A stretch of DNA of 64,000 bases from NCBI GenBank assembly GCA_963812075.1, contig CAWETN010000014.1:1-64000 (forward strand). The letters are read 5' to 3'. Positions 54,109 through 63,158 of the stretch are shown piece after piece. Positions within the stretch are counted from its first letter, which is position 1. The number at the start of each line of letters is the position of its first letter. Below the pieces are notes generated by a model. That model was not told where the DNA came from, made no database searches, and was given only the letters and a program-made list of their open reading frames with translations. The position numbers were made by a program, and so were the translations under genes. Source of the DNA: JAMXLO01 sp963812075 (GTDB taxonomy: Bacteria > Pseudomonadota > Alphaproteobacteria > Acetobacterales > Acetobacteraceae).

Positions 54109-54939
54109 CTATGGCGTCTTGACCGGGGTCACCCAGTTGGACGGGGCGGCGGGTGCCGATACCGATGCCGATGTCGAAGCCGGCGTCACGGCGGCGCCCT
54201 GCGCTGGCGCGACCCAGCCGGCCGGCGCCGAGGCGGTGGCTGCCGGCGCTCCGGTCGGTGTCGCCTGCAGCTTGGCCAGCAGCCGCGACGAAGAATTGCC
54301 GTCCACGGCCAGGCCGTTGGCCTTTTCGTATGAACGGATGGCGGCCCGCGTGGCACCCCCCTGCACGCCGTCCGGCGAAGACTGCAGATAACTCAGCCGC
54401 ACCAGTTCGCCCTGAACCGCCCGCACCAGCGCGGGATCGGGTCCGGCTGCGGCGTAGCTGGAGGGCACCGCAGCCGCCACCGGCGGCGGCGCGTAGCCCG
54501 GCACCATCTCGCCCTTGGCATACATGCACTGGGAATAGGCGTTGTCGTACTGCACCTGGATGCCGACCTGTTCGCCGGAGCTCATGTCCGCCCCGATGGC
54601 CGCGCCGGTCGCCGCTCCCGCACCTGCGCCGATGCCGGCTCCCTGGCCCGCCGCGCCCCAGCCACTTCCGGCCGCCGCACCCAGCCCGGCACCCAGCAAC
54701 GTGGTGAGGAGGGCAGCGCCGACCGCCCGCTGATTGGCGTTCTCCGCCTGCCCCTTGACCTGGTCGGCGGCATAAACCTTGCAGTTGGACTGATCCGCCT
54801 GGAATGCTTCGAAACTCCTGCCCGGTCCCGGCATCACCTGGACGGTCGGCCCGAGCGGGGTCTGCGCGCAACCTGCCAGCAGGGTTGAAACTGTTGCAAA
54901 TGCAACCAGACGCTGGGTGCGCCCGGGACATGCCGGCAT
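54109..54939 (-). CDS. Glycine-zipper lipoprotein with peptidoglycan-binding-like domain
   Basis: 276 residues. The signal ends in lipobox LLAGC with acylated Cys24. A conserved FEAFQADQSNCKVYA segment precedes a glycine zipper (LLGAGLGAAAGSGWGAAG) and YDNAYSQCMYAKG. Residues about 175-225 resemble PG_binding_1 (VQGELVRLSYLQSSPDGVQG...TRAAIRSYEKANGL). The tail is Ala/Ser/Pro-rich. It is probably anchored to the outer membrane and contacts cell wall. ATG 54939 has AAGGGGGA upstream. It leads the SNase-like gene in an operon. Confidence 0.83.
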   Translation of the reverse strand: MPACPGRTQRLVAFATVSTLLAGCAQTPLGPTVQVMPGPGRSFEAFQADQSNCKVYAADQVKGQAENANQRAVGAALLTTLLGAGLGAAAGSGWGAAGQGAGIGAGAGAATGAAIGADMSSGEQVGIQVQYDNAYSQCMYAKGEMVPGYAPPPVAAAVPSSYAAAGPDPALVRAVQGELVRLSYLQSSPDGVQGGATRAAIRSYEKANGLAVDGNSSSRLLAKLQATPTGAPAATASAPAGWVAPAQGAAVTPASTSASVSAPAAPSNWVTPVKTP

Positions 54940-55198
54940 CGTCCAGTCCCCCTTAATGATTTTCTCACGCGATGCTAACGATTGTGATTTGATGATTGCA
55001 AGCATTTTTGCCAGTCGCACGGCGATTGTTGCCGTTTGTACTGTCACCGGCCCGCGGGGGCTGCACGGTCAAGCCTGAATTATCCGGCAACGACTACCTC
55101 CGGCTGTAATGCCGGGCCGGCAAGACGACCGCCCGGATCAGTACAGCGAGAGCCCGTGCCCCATTGTAATTCGAAGAAATTTCGCGTCGCTGCGACGT

Positions 55199-56497
55199 TC
55201 AGCCCAGTCGTTTCAGGGTGAACAGAGTGCAGCGCGGGTTCGCCGTCACGCGGCCGGTGAAGGTCCTGCCGCCATCGTCGGAGCGGCCCTGCAAACCGAG
55301 CGGTCCGATGGCATCGTTGCGCTGCGCGACCATGGTCGGCGCCAGATCGATGGTGCCGCCCGCAAGATCCAGACGCCCCTCGACGACCGAGGCGCCCGTG
55401 CGACCAGGACCCAGCGTATATACAGCCCGCCGGTGCGCGAGGTCGGCGGCCGGCAGCAGACGCAGCAACAGCCGCGTGGGTTCCTGGCCACAGAAGATCG
55501 CGCCCTCGAATTCAACTTCGGCACGCGCCGGCTGCGCCGCACGGGCCTCCGACGGGACTTCACTGTTCCAACCCTGCCGGTATTCCGCGCTGGCACGTAG
55601 CCTGGCATCGCTCGCCGCAAGGCGCCGCTTCGCCTCCTCGCATCCCAGCGTGAAATCGCCACGGCTCGCTCCGTTGGGACCCAGGCACGACCCAGGCTGC
55701 GGCAGGTCGCGCCGAATGGCCCAGAATAGTGCACCGTCGCGATAGGGTCCCCGCAAGGGTGCGAGCCATTGCTCCCAGGCGATCCGATCCAGCCGGCCAT
55801 CCTGGAAGGAAGGCCGAGCCGGCGGGCCACCCGCCGGTGCCGCGCGGCGGGCCATCGTCGGCGCGTCGGCATCGTCGTAGACCACCACGCCCATTGCGTT
55901 CAGGTCCGCCGGCGTCAGCCATTCCATGCGCGACGGCGCGGTGCCGACCATCTTGCCGATGATGGTCGGCGGGACGCCAAGCTCTGCCGCCGCGCGTGCC
56001 ATCGCCGTGGTCATCGCCATCGAGACCTCGGTCTCCTTGCCTTCGTCGCTGGCGCCGTGCACCCCGACCAGGGCATCGTTGGCGGCCAGTCGGCGCGGCG
56101 CCGCCACCAGCATCAGGAAGCAGGCCGACGCGCACTTGCTGTTCGACGGCACCACGACCGCCAGCCCTCGGTCGCGGATCATCCGGGCGAGTTCCACGCC
56201 GTCCACCACGGTGCCGCCGGGGCTGTCCAGCGCCAGACCGAGCAGCCGTTTCTCAGGCGGGACGGAGGCGAGCGCCCGTTCGAGCCGCGCCGCGTCGCCC
56301 CGCACGATGGGGCCGCGGCCGCCGACCATGACCTCGGATGGCGAGACGTCGACCAGATCGAACTGCATGGCGCGCGCCGGTCGCGTCGTCGCCAGCACCG
56401 CGCAGGCCAGCACCGCCAGAACCGTCGATGATCGCCGCCGGCGTCGCACCGCCGCCGAGCTGTCCCCCAAGAGATCGGGCGGGCGCTGCGGGTCCAT
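55199..56497 (-). CDS. Periplasmic ClpP/crotonase-fold protein (COG3904-like)
   Basis: 432 residues. A basic N-terminus and hydrophobic stretch (TVLAVLACAVLATT) lead to cleavage near ARAM. The ClpP-fold half has LALDSPGGTVVDG (DSPGG at 91-95), the putative nucleophile Ser124 in KCASACFLML, and VGVHGA with His148. These fit the predicted-periplasmic ClpP-like family. Cys122 and Cys126 flank the Ser. The second half (from about 240) has Cys residues in GSCLGPNG, TLGCEEA and AIFCGQE but no known domain. It starts 6 bp after tetR, so they are co-transcribed. Protease activity is unproven. Confidence 0.78.
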   Translation of the reverse strand: MDPQRPPDLLGDSSAAVRRRRRSSTVLAVLACAVLATTRPARAMQFDLVDVSPSEVMVGGRGPIVRGDAARLERALASVPPEKRLLGLALDSPGGTVVDGVELARMIRDRGLAVVVPSNSKCASACFLMLVAAPRRLAANDALVGVHGASDEGKETEVSMAMTTAMARAAAELGVPPTIIGKMVGTAPSRMEWLTPADLNAMGVVVYDDADAPTMARRAAPAGGPPARPSFQDGRLDRIAWEQWLAPLRGPYRDGALFWAIRRDLPQPGSCLGPNGASRGDFTLGCEEAKRRLAASDARLRASAEYRQGWNSEVPSEARAAQPARAEVEFEGAIFCGQEPTRLLLRLLPAADLAHRRAVYTLGPGRTGASVVEGRLDLAGGTIDLAPTMVAQRNDAIGPLGLQGRSDDGGRTFTGRVTANPRCTLFTLKRLG

Positions 56498-56503
56498 ACC
56501 CGC

Positions 56504-57148
56504 TCAGCCGACCGGCCCGCCGGCCAGCCCGAGCCCCTGCAGGTAGACCAGCACGCCGGCCTCCAGCAGATCCTCGGGCGACATCGGCAGCTTGCGCCGC
56601 GACGGGTCGGCGCGGACGAACAGCGTGGCGATGCCGTGCGACAACGCCCAGACATGCAGCGCCACCATCAGCGCAGGCGGCCGTCTGCCGGGCGGCAGGT
56701 CCGCGGCCAGCCGGTCCGCCCCCTCGCGCAGGACGGCAAACGCGCGCTCGCCGGCGGCGAGCAGCCCCGGATGGCCGTCGAAGGCAATCCGCGCCTCGAA
56801 CATCGCCGCATAATACGCCGGCTCATCCCGTGCGAACGCCAGATAGGCGCGACCCAGTGTCTCGAACGCGCGGAGCACATTCGGCCGACCACCGTCCCAG
56901 GCAGAGGCGAGCGCCACGGCGAACCGCTCGAACCCACGCAGCGCCACCTCGGCCAGCAGTGCCTCGGCGTCGCGGAAATGCCGGTACGGCGCACCCGGAC
57001 TGACCCCCGCCAGCCGCGCCGCTTCGGCGATCGTGAAGCCAGAGGCACCCTTTTCGGCGATCAGCGACAGCGCCGCCTCGACCAGCGCCTCGCGCAGGTT
57101 GCCGTGGTGATAGCCGCGCCGCTCGAAACCGCCACCGGACCAGCTCAT
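56504..57148 (-). CDS. TetR/AcrR family transcriptional regulator
   Basis: 214 residues. The helix-turn-helix FTIAEAARLAGVSPGAPYRHF at about 37-58 is preceded by REALVEAALSLIAEKGASG, the standard TetR N-terminus. The C-terminal ligand domain resembles the WHG subgroup (FEARIAF and ALHVWALSHGIATL). ATG 57148 lies upstream of GYHHGNLREAL, a typical opening. It is the first gene of a pair with the ClpP-like protein and probably controls its own promoter. A TTTACATC half-site just upstream resembles part of the palindrome before DUF2852. Confidence 0.92.
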   Translation of the reverse strand: MSWSGGGFERRGYHHGNLREALVEAALSLIAEKGASGFTIAEAARLAGVSPGAPYRHFRDAEALLAEVALRGFERFAVALASAWDGGRPNVLRAFETLGRAYLAFARDEPAYYAAMFEARIAFDGHPGLLAAGERAFAVLREGADRLAADLPPGRRPPALMVALHVWALSHGIATLFVRADPSRRKLPMSPEDLLEAGVLVYLQGLGLAGGPVG

Positions 57149-57293
57149 GTGAGGGAATTTTACATCGCCTGGCAACGCACGCCAGCGGCTCGGGTGTGAA
57201 CGATTTCATACCGCACTGCAGCATTCCGTCCGATAGGCCCGCCTGGCACCGGCGATGGTCGCCGATGCCGCTTCGCAAGAGGAGTCGAGTGCC

Positions 57294-57494
57294 ATGTTCC
57301 CCTTCGAGGTGGACCCTGGCTGGTACGATGCCTACTGGCTAAGTGAGCGGCCGGGTCCGCAGCACCGATCCGTCGCCGGCCACCTGGCACGCTTCGCCGT
57401 GGTGGTCGCGCTGTTGGCGGGCGGCGGGGCCGTGCTGAGCCGCTATCACGTCAGCCAGGATGAGAACGGCTACCAGGACTGGGAGCAGGAATGA
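57294..57494 (+). CDS. Small single-pass membrane protein
   Basis: 66 residues beginning MFPFEVDPGWYDAYWLSERP. One membrane helix lies at about 33-50 (FAVVVALLAGGGAVLS), and the C-terminus is acidic (DENGYQDWEQE). AGAGGAG precedes the ATG. I recognise no named family, although short proteins opening with the same PGWYDAYW-like pattern are familiar from Alphaproteobacteria. It lies 168 bp upstream of efp. Confidence 0.7.
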   Translation: MFPFEVDPGWYDAYWLSERPGPQHRSVAGHLARFAVVVALLAGGGAVLSRYHVSQDENGYQDWEQE

Positions 57495-57662
57495 CCCCCG
57501 TCCTGACACCATCGGGCGGGCCGGCGCGCGGCGCCAGCCAAGGCACGGTCGAGAGGCTGGCCACCGGTGCGGCACCGTGCGACGCGCCCGCCCGAACTTG
57601 CCCACCTGCCTTCCCGCGGTCTAGAAGCCGCCACTCAAAAGCGAACCACACGGGCGAATGCC

Positions 57663-58229
57663 ATGAAGCAGCAGGCGAACCTGATCCGGGCCGGACAGGT
57701 CATCGAGCACGAGGGTCGCCGCTGGACCGTGCTCAAGCAGCAGATCATCACCCCCGGCAAGGGCGGCGCCTTCATCCAGGTGGAGATGCGTGATCTGAAA
57801 TCCGGCAACAAGACCAACGAGCGCTGGCGCACCGCCGACACCGTCGAACGCCTGATGACCGAGGAGAAGGAGTTCACCTACTCCTATACCGATGGCACCA
57901 ACCTCGTGCTGATGGACACTGAAAACTACGAGGAGACGCATGTCCCCGCCGGGCTGCTGGGCGATGCGGCGCCGTTCCTGCAGGACAACATGCACGTGAC
58001 CGTGGACCTGGTGGAGGGCGACCCGGTCGGCATCCATCTGCCGCAGACCGTGGTGCTGGACGTCGTCGAGGCCGACCCCGTCGTGAAGGGCCAGACTGCC
58101 TCCTCGTCGTACAAGCCGGCCAAGCTGTCCAACGGCGTGAAGACCACGGTGCCGCCGTTCATCGAGGCGGGCGAGCGCATCGTGGTGAAGACCGAGGACG
58201 GCAGCTACGTGGAGCGCGCCAAGGGCTGA
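57663..58229 (+). CDS. efp: Elongation factor P
   Basis: A 188-residue translation factor that relieves ribosome stalling at polyproline. It has three beta-barrel domains. The loop TPGKGGAF places the modifiable Lys33, the lysine type rather than the EarP arginine type. RTADTVERLMTEEKEFTYSYTDG is the domain I/II join and the end has KPAKLSNGVKTTVPPFIEAGERIVV. ATG 57663. The polyproline-rich protein at 59212 nearby would be an obvious EF-P client. Confidence 0.97.
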   Translation: MKQQANLIRAGQVIEHEGRRWTVLKQQIITPGKGGAFIQVEMRDLKSGNKTNERWRTADTVERLMTEEKEFTYSYTDGTNLVLMDTENYEETHVPAGLLGDAAPFLQDNMHVTVDLVEGDPVGIHLPQTVVLDVVEADPVVKGQTASSSYKPAKLSNGVKTTVPPFIEAGERIVVKTEDGSYVERAKG

Positions 58230-58259
58230 GCGTGGCCTTTCGAGGCATTGCCATGCGAG

Positions 58260-58282
58260 GGCCGGGGTTGGTTGGCCCGGCC
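58260..58282 (+). terminator. Weak hairpin between efp and the phosphatase gene
   Basis: GGCCGGG (58260-58266) and CCCGGCC (58276-58282) pair around a 9-nt loop, followed by TGGCCTTTCC with only a short T run. Confidence 0.4.
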
Positions 58283-58320
58283 TGGCCTTTCCGTGACGTC
58301 AGGGCGACAGCCTAGCGTCC

Positions 58321-59157
58321 ATGGCACTTCGTCTCTCCCCGCACCTGACGGTCATGGCCAATGCGGCGCAGAAGGCGTCCAAGCGCCTGCTGCGCGACTT
58401 CAACGAGGTCGAACAGCTGCAGGTCTCGGTGAAGGGACCGTCGGACTTCGTCTCGCAGGCCGACCTGCGCGCCGAGGCCACGCTGCGTGAGGAACTGAAC
58501 AAGGCTCGCCCCGGCTATGCCTTCCTGATGGAGGAATCAGGAGCCTCCGGCTCGCAGCACTGGTCGTGGCGCTGGGTGGTCGATCCGCTCGACGGCACCA
58601 CGAACTTCCTGCACGGCATCCCGCACTGGGCGATCAGCATCGGCCTGGAGCGGCGGCTGGCCGACGGCACGAGCGAACTTGTCGCCGGCCTGGTCTACGC
58701 GCCTGCGGTCGATGAGCTGTTCTGGGCGGAGAAGGGCGGCGGCGCCTTTGTCAATGAGCGGCGCCTGCGCGTCTCCGCCAGGCGTGACCTCAAGGATGCC
58801 GTGTTCGCCACCGGTATCCCGTTTGCCGCGGTCGCACCGCAGCGGCGGCTGGCCTTCGCGCGCACGCTGGGCGTGCTGATGCCGCAGGTCGCCGGCATCC
58901 GCCGCTTCGGTGCGGCGGCGCTCGACCTCGCCTGGGTCGCGGCCGGCCGCTACGACGGGTTCTGGGAGCTCGGGCTGAAACCCTGGGATCTCGCGGCCGG
59001 GATGTTGTTGGTGCGCGAGGCCGGCGGCTTCGTCACCGATCCGGCGGGCGCGGATCCGCGCGATACCGGCGACGTGATCGCCGGCAATCCGCATTTGCAT
59101 CCGGCACTGAGCGAGGCGGTGATCGAAGGGGTCGAGCGCAGCCACCACAGCGCGTGA
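58321..59157 (+). CDS. Inositol monophosphatase family protein (SuhB-like)
   Basis: A 278-residue Mg-dependent phosphatase. The metal site is built from Glu71/72 (FLMEESG), the signature WVVDPLDGTTNFLHG (85-99) and WDLAAGMLLVREAGG near 223. It hydrolyses inositol phosphates or related sugar phosphates; SuhB also binds RNA polymerase in transcription antitermination. ATG 58321 follows GGGCGACAGCCTAGCGTCC with no strong ribosome site. It lies between efp and the MotA/MotB-like genes. Confidence 0.93.
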   Translation: MALRLSPHLTVMANAAQKASKRLLRDFNEVEQLQVSVKGPSDFVSQADLRAEATLREELNKARPGYAFLMEESGASGSQHWSWRWVVDPLDGTTNFLHGIPHWAISIGLERRLADGTSELVAGLVYAPAVDELFWAEKGGGAFVNERRLRVSARRDLKDAVFATGIPFAAVAPQRRLAFARTLGVLMPQVAGIRRFGAAALDLAWVAAGRYDGFWELGLKPWDLAAGMLLVREAGGFVTDPAGADPRDTGDVIAGNPHLHPALSEAVIEGVERSHHSA

Positions 59158-59211
59158 AAAGATGCCCTTTGGCTTCTGTCATCGCGGATCGTAACTCGGT
59201 AATGTGACGCA

Positions 59212-59967
59212 ATGCGAAGAGCCTGCCTTCTGGTGACCGCGTTGCTTTGGGCGCCCGCGCAGGCGCAGGTGACGGTGGACTTGCAGGCGCTCGACAACCT
59301 GCCGGGAGCCAAGCCCGCCGCGAAGCACTCGACTGCACAAAAGGCAAAACCAAGCAGCAAGCGTGTCGCTACAAAGACACGGAAGCCGGCGCAGCGGGAG
59401 GTCACCGAAAAGCCCGCGACGCTCCCGCCGACGGCAACGGCGACACCGGCCGCACCGGCCGTGACCCCGCCGCCGCAGCCGGCACCGCCGCCAGCCACCC
59501 TGCCGACCGCGCCGCCGGCCACGGTCGCGGTCGCCCCGGTGCCGCCGCCGCCGCCTCCCGCACAGGCCTCGCCGCCGCCGCCGCCGCCGATCCTGGAAGG
59601 CGCGACGAGCGCGGCGCTGACCACGGGCGCAGGCCTGCGGGTGACATTCGGTGCCGGTGAGACGGATCTCAGTCCGGCCAGTGCCGAAGCGATCAAGCGG
59701 GTCGTCCAGTTGGCCCCGGCCGGCGATGCCACGAGCTTCAACGTCGTGGCTTATGCGGCCGGCGCACCGGAGGACCCCTCGACGGCGCGGCGACTGTCGC
59801 TGTCGCGCGCCCTTGCGGTGCGTAGCGCGCTGATGGCGGATGGTGTCGCTTCGTCGCGCATCTATGTGCGCGCGCTGGGCGCCACCGGTGGCACCGAGTC
59901 ACCCGACCGCGTCGACCTCGCCGTGATGGGCGCCAACGCGCCGGATACCAAGAGCCAGTCGCAGTGA
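59212..59967 (+). CDS. Exported proline-rich protein with OmpA-like C-terminus
   Basis: 251 residues. The signal peptide spans 1-19 and ends AQAQ. A Lys-rich then Pro/Ala-rich linker includes runs of five to seven prolines, so it can span the periplasm. The last 110 residues resemble an OmpA/MotB fold: RVTFGAGETDLSPASAEAIK, then RRLSLSRALAVRSALMADGVASSRIYVRALG. The usual TDxxGxxxxN peptidoglycan motif is weak. The stop TGA overlaps the next gene's GTG start, so the two are coupled. Confidence 0.75.
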   Translation: MRRACLLVTALLWAPAQAQVTVDLQALDNLPGAKPAAKHSTAQKAKPSSKRVATKTRKPAQREVTEKPATLPPTATATPAAPAVTPPPQPAPPPATLPTAPPATVAVAPVPPPPPPAQASPPPPPPILEGATSAALTTGAGLRVTFGAGETDLSPASAEAIKRVVQLAPAGDATSFNVVAYAAGAPEDPSTARRLSLSRALAVRSALMADGVASSRIYVRALGATGGTESPDRVDLAVMGANAPDTKSQSQ

Positions 59968-61115
59968 ACCCGCCGAACAGCTACCTGATCCGCATGGCGG
60001 TCTTCCTCGCGGCGGTGCTGGCCGTCGCCGCGGTGCTGTCTCCCGTGCTGCTCCAGGCCTATGGCAACAACCCGGGTCTCAACAGCCTGATCCTCGTGGT
60101 GCTGCTGATCGGCATCGCCTGGAACCTGCGCCAGGTCCTCCGACTGTCGCCCGAGGTCGCCTGGATGGAGGGCTATCAGAACGACCCGGCGCGGCTGCGC
60201 ACGCTGCCCGCGCCGCGCCTGCTCGCTCCGATGGCCAGCATGCTCGCGTCCCGCGAAGCGCAGAGCCGTACGGATCTGGCGCGCTTCACCCTCTCCGCCC
60301 CGGCCATGCGCAGCCTGCTCGACGGCATTGCCTCGCGGCTCGACGAGAGCCGGGAGCTGTCGCGCTACATGACCGGGCTGCTGATCTTCCTGGGCCTGCT
60401 GGGCACGTTCTGGGGCCTGCTCAAAACGGTGGGCGCGGTGTCCGACGTCATCGCCTCGATGTCGGTCGGATCGGGCGACCTCAATGCGCTGTTCGAGCAG
60501 CTGAAGTCGGGGTTGGCGAAACCGCTGGCCGGCATGGGCACCGCGTTCTCCGCGTCGATGTTCGGCCTCTCCGGCGCGCTCGTGCTGGGGTTCCTGGACC
60601 TTACGGCCGGCCAGGCGCAGAACCGCTTCTTCAACGAACTCGAGGAGTGGCTTGCCGGCCTGACCCGCCTGTCGTCGGGCGTCCTTGCGGAGGGCGACGG
60701 ATCGGTGCCGGTCTACGTGCAGGCGCTGCTGGAACAGACCGCCGAGAACATGGAGAACCTCCAGCGCATCCTGCACCGCGGCGAGGACGGTCGCATGCAG
60801 GCGAGCCAGGCGGTACTGGCGCTGTCCGAGCACATCGCGACGCTCACCGACACGATGCGCACCAGTCAGCAGCTCATGCTGCGAATCGCCGAGGCGCAGG
60901 CGGCGCTGGGGCCCGCGCTGCAGCGGCTGGGAGAACAGGGGCGCGACAGGGGTTTCGAGGATGCGGCACGCGCGCATCTGCGGAACATCGAACTGTATCT
61001 CCAGCGCCTGCTGGCCGACGCCGAGACCGGCCGGGCGCAGAGCACGGCAGAGCTGCGCAACGACCTGCGCCTGCTGACCCGCACGGTCGCCGCCCTGGCC
61101 GAGGACCAGCGCTGA
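59964..61115 (+). CDS. MotA/TolQ/ExbB-like proton-channel protein
   Basis: A 383-residue protein starting at a GTG inside the preceding stop. Hydrophobic helices at about 10-32, 38-52, 132-156 and 190-212 match the four-helix MotA/ExbB core. The conserved FLGLLGTFWGLLKTVGAV and GLAKPLAGMGTAFSASMFGL segments are the channel helices 3 and 4. The long C-terminal part is helical and cytoplasmic. It should assemble as a pentamer around the MotB-like protein encoded next. No flagellar genes are nearby. Confidence 0.86.
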   Translation: MNPPNSYLIRMAVFLAAVLAVAAVLSPVLLQAYGNNPGLNSLILVVLLIGIAWNLRQVLRLSPEVAWMEGYQNDPARLRTLPAPRLLAPMASMLASREAQSRTDLARFTLSAPAMRSLLDGIASRLDESRELSRYMTGLLIFLGLLGTFWGLLKTVGAVSDVIASMSVGSGDLNALFEQLKSGLAKPLAGMGTAFSASMFGLSGALVLGFLDLTAGQAQNRFFNELEEWLAGLTRLSSGVLAEGDGSVPVYVQALLEQTAENMENLQRILHRGEDGRMQASQAVLALSEHIATLTDTMRTSQQLMLRIAEAQAALGPALQRLGEQGRDRGFEDAARAHLRNIELYLQRLLADAETGRAQSTAELRNDLRLLTRTVAALAEDQR

Positions 61116-61116
61116 G

Positions 61117-62568
61117 ATGGCGCTGACGGTCCGCCGCCGCGGCGACAACGGCCTGACCGCCTGGCCCGGCTACGTGGACGCGCTGTCCACGCTGCTGATG
61201 GTCATCATTTTCGTGCTGCTGGTGTTCGTGCTGGCGCAGGCCTTCCTGTCGGTGGCGCTGACCGGACGCGACAAGCAGCTCGACCGGGTCAATCGACAGC
61301 TTGCCGAGGTCAGCGACATGCTGTCGCTCGAACGCGGCCGCGGCACGGAGCTGCAGCAGTCGATCACCCAGCTCAACCACGAACTGGCCGCGGCCAGCAC
61401 CGCCCGCGATTCGCTGACGCAGCAGCTTGCTGCCCTCCAGGCGCAGGCGGAGCGTGCCGGTGCCGATCGCGATACGCTGCGGGCGGAGCGCGACCGGCTG
61501 GCGCAGCAACTGGCCGATGCCGGCCTGCAGGCTCGCACCAGCGCGGCTCGGGTGGAGCGCCTGCAGCAGGATCTGACCACGTCCTCGAGCCGCACCGATG
61601 CCGCGAAGCAGGAAACCGCGACGGTCGCCAACCAGCTGGCCGACGCGCGGCGCCAACTCGGCGACACCAACAGCAGGCTCGCCGACGCGCAGGCGCGGCT
61701 CGCCGAGATGCAGCGGCAGATCGCCGAGCTCGACAAGACCGTGCAGGTGAACAAGGACACCATCGCCGCGAAGCTGTCCGATCTTGCCAAGCTCACCGAA
61801 CAGAACCGAGCGCTCGCCGCCTTGCGCGACGATCTCGAGAAGCAGGTGAAGGACGCGGCGGCCAAGTCGATGACCGATCAGCAGCACCTGGCCGCCGTCG
61901 AGACGCTGCTTTCGGAAGAGAAGCGGCTCGGCAATTCGGCGCGCGCGCGGATCGCGCTGCTCAATCAGCAGGTGGACGAGTTGAAGGCGCAGCTCACCAC
62001 GGTCGCCAAGGCACTCGACCTGGCGCAGACGCAGGGTCAGGACAAGGACACTCAGATCGCCAACCTGAGCCAGAAGCTGAACGTGGCGCTGGCGGCCAAG
62101 GTCGAGGAATTGCAGCGCTACCGCAGCGAGTTCTTCGGCAAGCTGCGCGATGTCCTGTCGAACCGTTCGGGTGTCCAGGTCGTCGGCGATCGTTTCGTGC
62201 TGCAGAGCGAAGTGCTGTTCCCGCTGGGCAGCGCCGAGTTGACCCAGGCGGGTCAGAACAGCCTTACCGCACTCGCGATCACCATTAAGGATATCGCCCG
62301 CGAGATTCCGCCGGACGTCAAGTGGATCCTGCGCGTCGACGGCCACACCGACCGACAGCCGATCAAGGGCACGGGTGCGTTCGCGTCCAACTGGGAATTG
62401 TCGGTGGCGCGCGCCATCACCGTGGTGAAGCTGCTGATCGCCGACGGCGTGCCGCCGGAGCATCTGGCGGCGACGGGCTTCGCCGATTACCAGCCGCTCG
62501 ACAACGAGGATACGCCGGACGCCTACGCGAAGAACCGCCGCATCGAGCTGCGGCTCACCGACCGGTAG
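61117..62568 (+). CDS. MotB-like protein with long coiled coil and OmpA domain
   Basis: 483 residues. One membrane helix (about 22-48) is preceded by Asp21 in GYVDALSTLLMVIIF, the position of the proton-binding Asp of MotB. Residues 50-345 are an almost unbroken coiled coil (heptads with Leu, Gln, Ala and Arg). The C-terminal OmpA-like domain has EVLFPLGSAELTQAG, LRVDGHTDRQPI, NWELSVARA and NRRIELRL, binding peptidoglycan. It starts 1 bp after the MotA-like stop. The coiled-coil length is far above flagellar MotB. Confidence 0.87.
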   Translation: MALTVRRRGDNGLTAWPGYVDALSTLLMVIIFVLLVFVLAQAFLSVALTGRDKQLDRVNRQLAEVSDMLSLERGRGTELQQSITQLNHELAAASTARDSLTQQLAALQAQAERAGADRDTLRAERDRLAQQLADAGLQARTSAARVERLQQDLTTSSSRTDAAKQETATVANQLADARRQLGDTNSRLADAQARLAEMQRQIAELDKTVQVNKDTIAAKLSDLAKLTEQNRALAALRDDLEKQVKDAAAKSMTDQQHLAAVETLLSEEKRLGNSARARIALLNQQVDELKAQLTTVAKALDLAQTQGQDKDTQIANLSQKLNVALAAKVEELQRYRSEFFGKLRDVLSNRSGVQVVGDRFVLQSEVLFPLGSAELTQAGQNSLTALAITIKDIAREIPPDVKWILRVDGHTDRQPIKGTGAFASNWELSVARAITVVKLLIADGVPPEHLAATGFADYQPLDNEDTPDAYAKNRRIELRLTDR

Positions 62569-62588
62569 TTATCCCCGCGGCCATCGAG

Positions 62589-63158
62589 CTACGCCTCCTC
62601 GCCCAGCGCGTGGCGGCGCAGGTCCTTCAGGCGCTCCTGGCCGCCTGGCGTCTTCGGATCGATTTCCAGCACCTTCTGCCAGGCGGAATAGGCGCCCTTC
62701 CAGTCCTTCCGCGCCTCGGAGATCGCCGCCAGCGTCTGCAATGCGGCGAAGCTGCGCGGCTCGTGCTGCAGCGTGGCCTGGAGGTCGGCAATCGCGCCGG
62801 GCGTGTCGCCGGCGGCGAACCGCGCCACCGCACGCTGGTGATACGCCTCCGCCAGGTTCGGATCGAGCGTGATTGCCGAGGAAAAATCCTCGATCGCGTC
62901 CTGGTGCGCGTCGGCCTTCATCTCGCGGAGTCCGCGGCTCATCAGCAGGGTGACCGCTGGGGTTCCGGAGTTCAGCCAGAGTTGGCGGATCTGCTCTTCC
63001 AGCGGTCCGGCGATCTCCTCGCTGGGCGCCGTCTTCAGCGCGCCCAGCAGTTTGTCGAGCGCGGCGCGCCGGTCGTTGCCCGGGGCCGCCGCATTCTGCG
63101 CGTTCGCCGCCAGCGTCGCGGAGAACATCATGGCCAGGAGGATCGGCTTCACAGACAT
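62589..63158 (-). CDS. Exported TPR protein
   Basis: 189 residues. The signal peptide MSVKPILLAMMFSATLAANAQ is followed by at least three TPR repeats (SSAITLDPNLAEAYHQRAVAR, LQATLQHEPRSFAALQTLA and WQKVLEIDPKTPGGQERL). Such proteins are periplasmic scaffolds. ATG 63158 overlaps the glcF stop by about 10 bp, so the genes are co-transcribed. It converges with the MotB-like gene 20 bp away. Confidence 0.82.
   Translation of the reverse strand: MSVKPILLAMMFSATLAANAQNAAAPGNDRRAALDKLLGALKTAPSEEIAGPLEEQIRQLWLNSGTPAVTLLMSRGLREMKADAHQDAIEDFSSAITLDPNLAEAYHQRAVARFAAGDTPGAIADLQATLQHEPRSFAALQTLAAISEARKDWKGAYSAWQKVLEIDPKTPGGQERLKDLRRHALGEEA

Noticed and set aside
59964..62568. Zorya antiphage system
   Set aside because: The pair is MotA/MotB-like, but no ZorC, ZorD or ZorE gene is present, and the neighbours are housekeeping genes.
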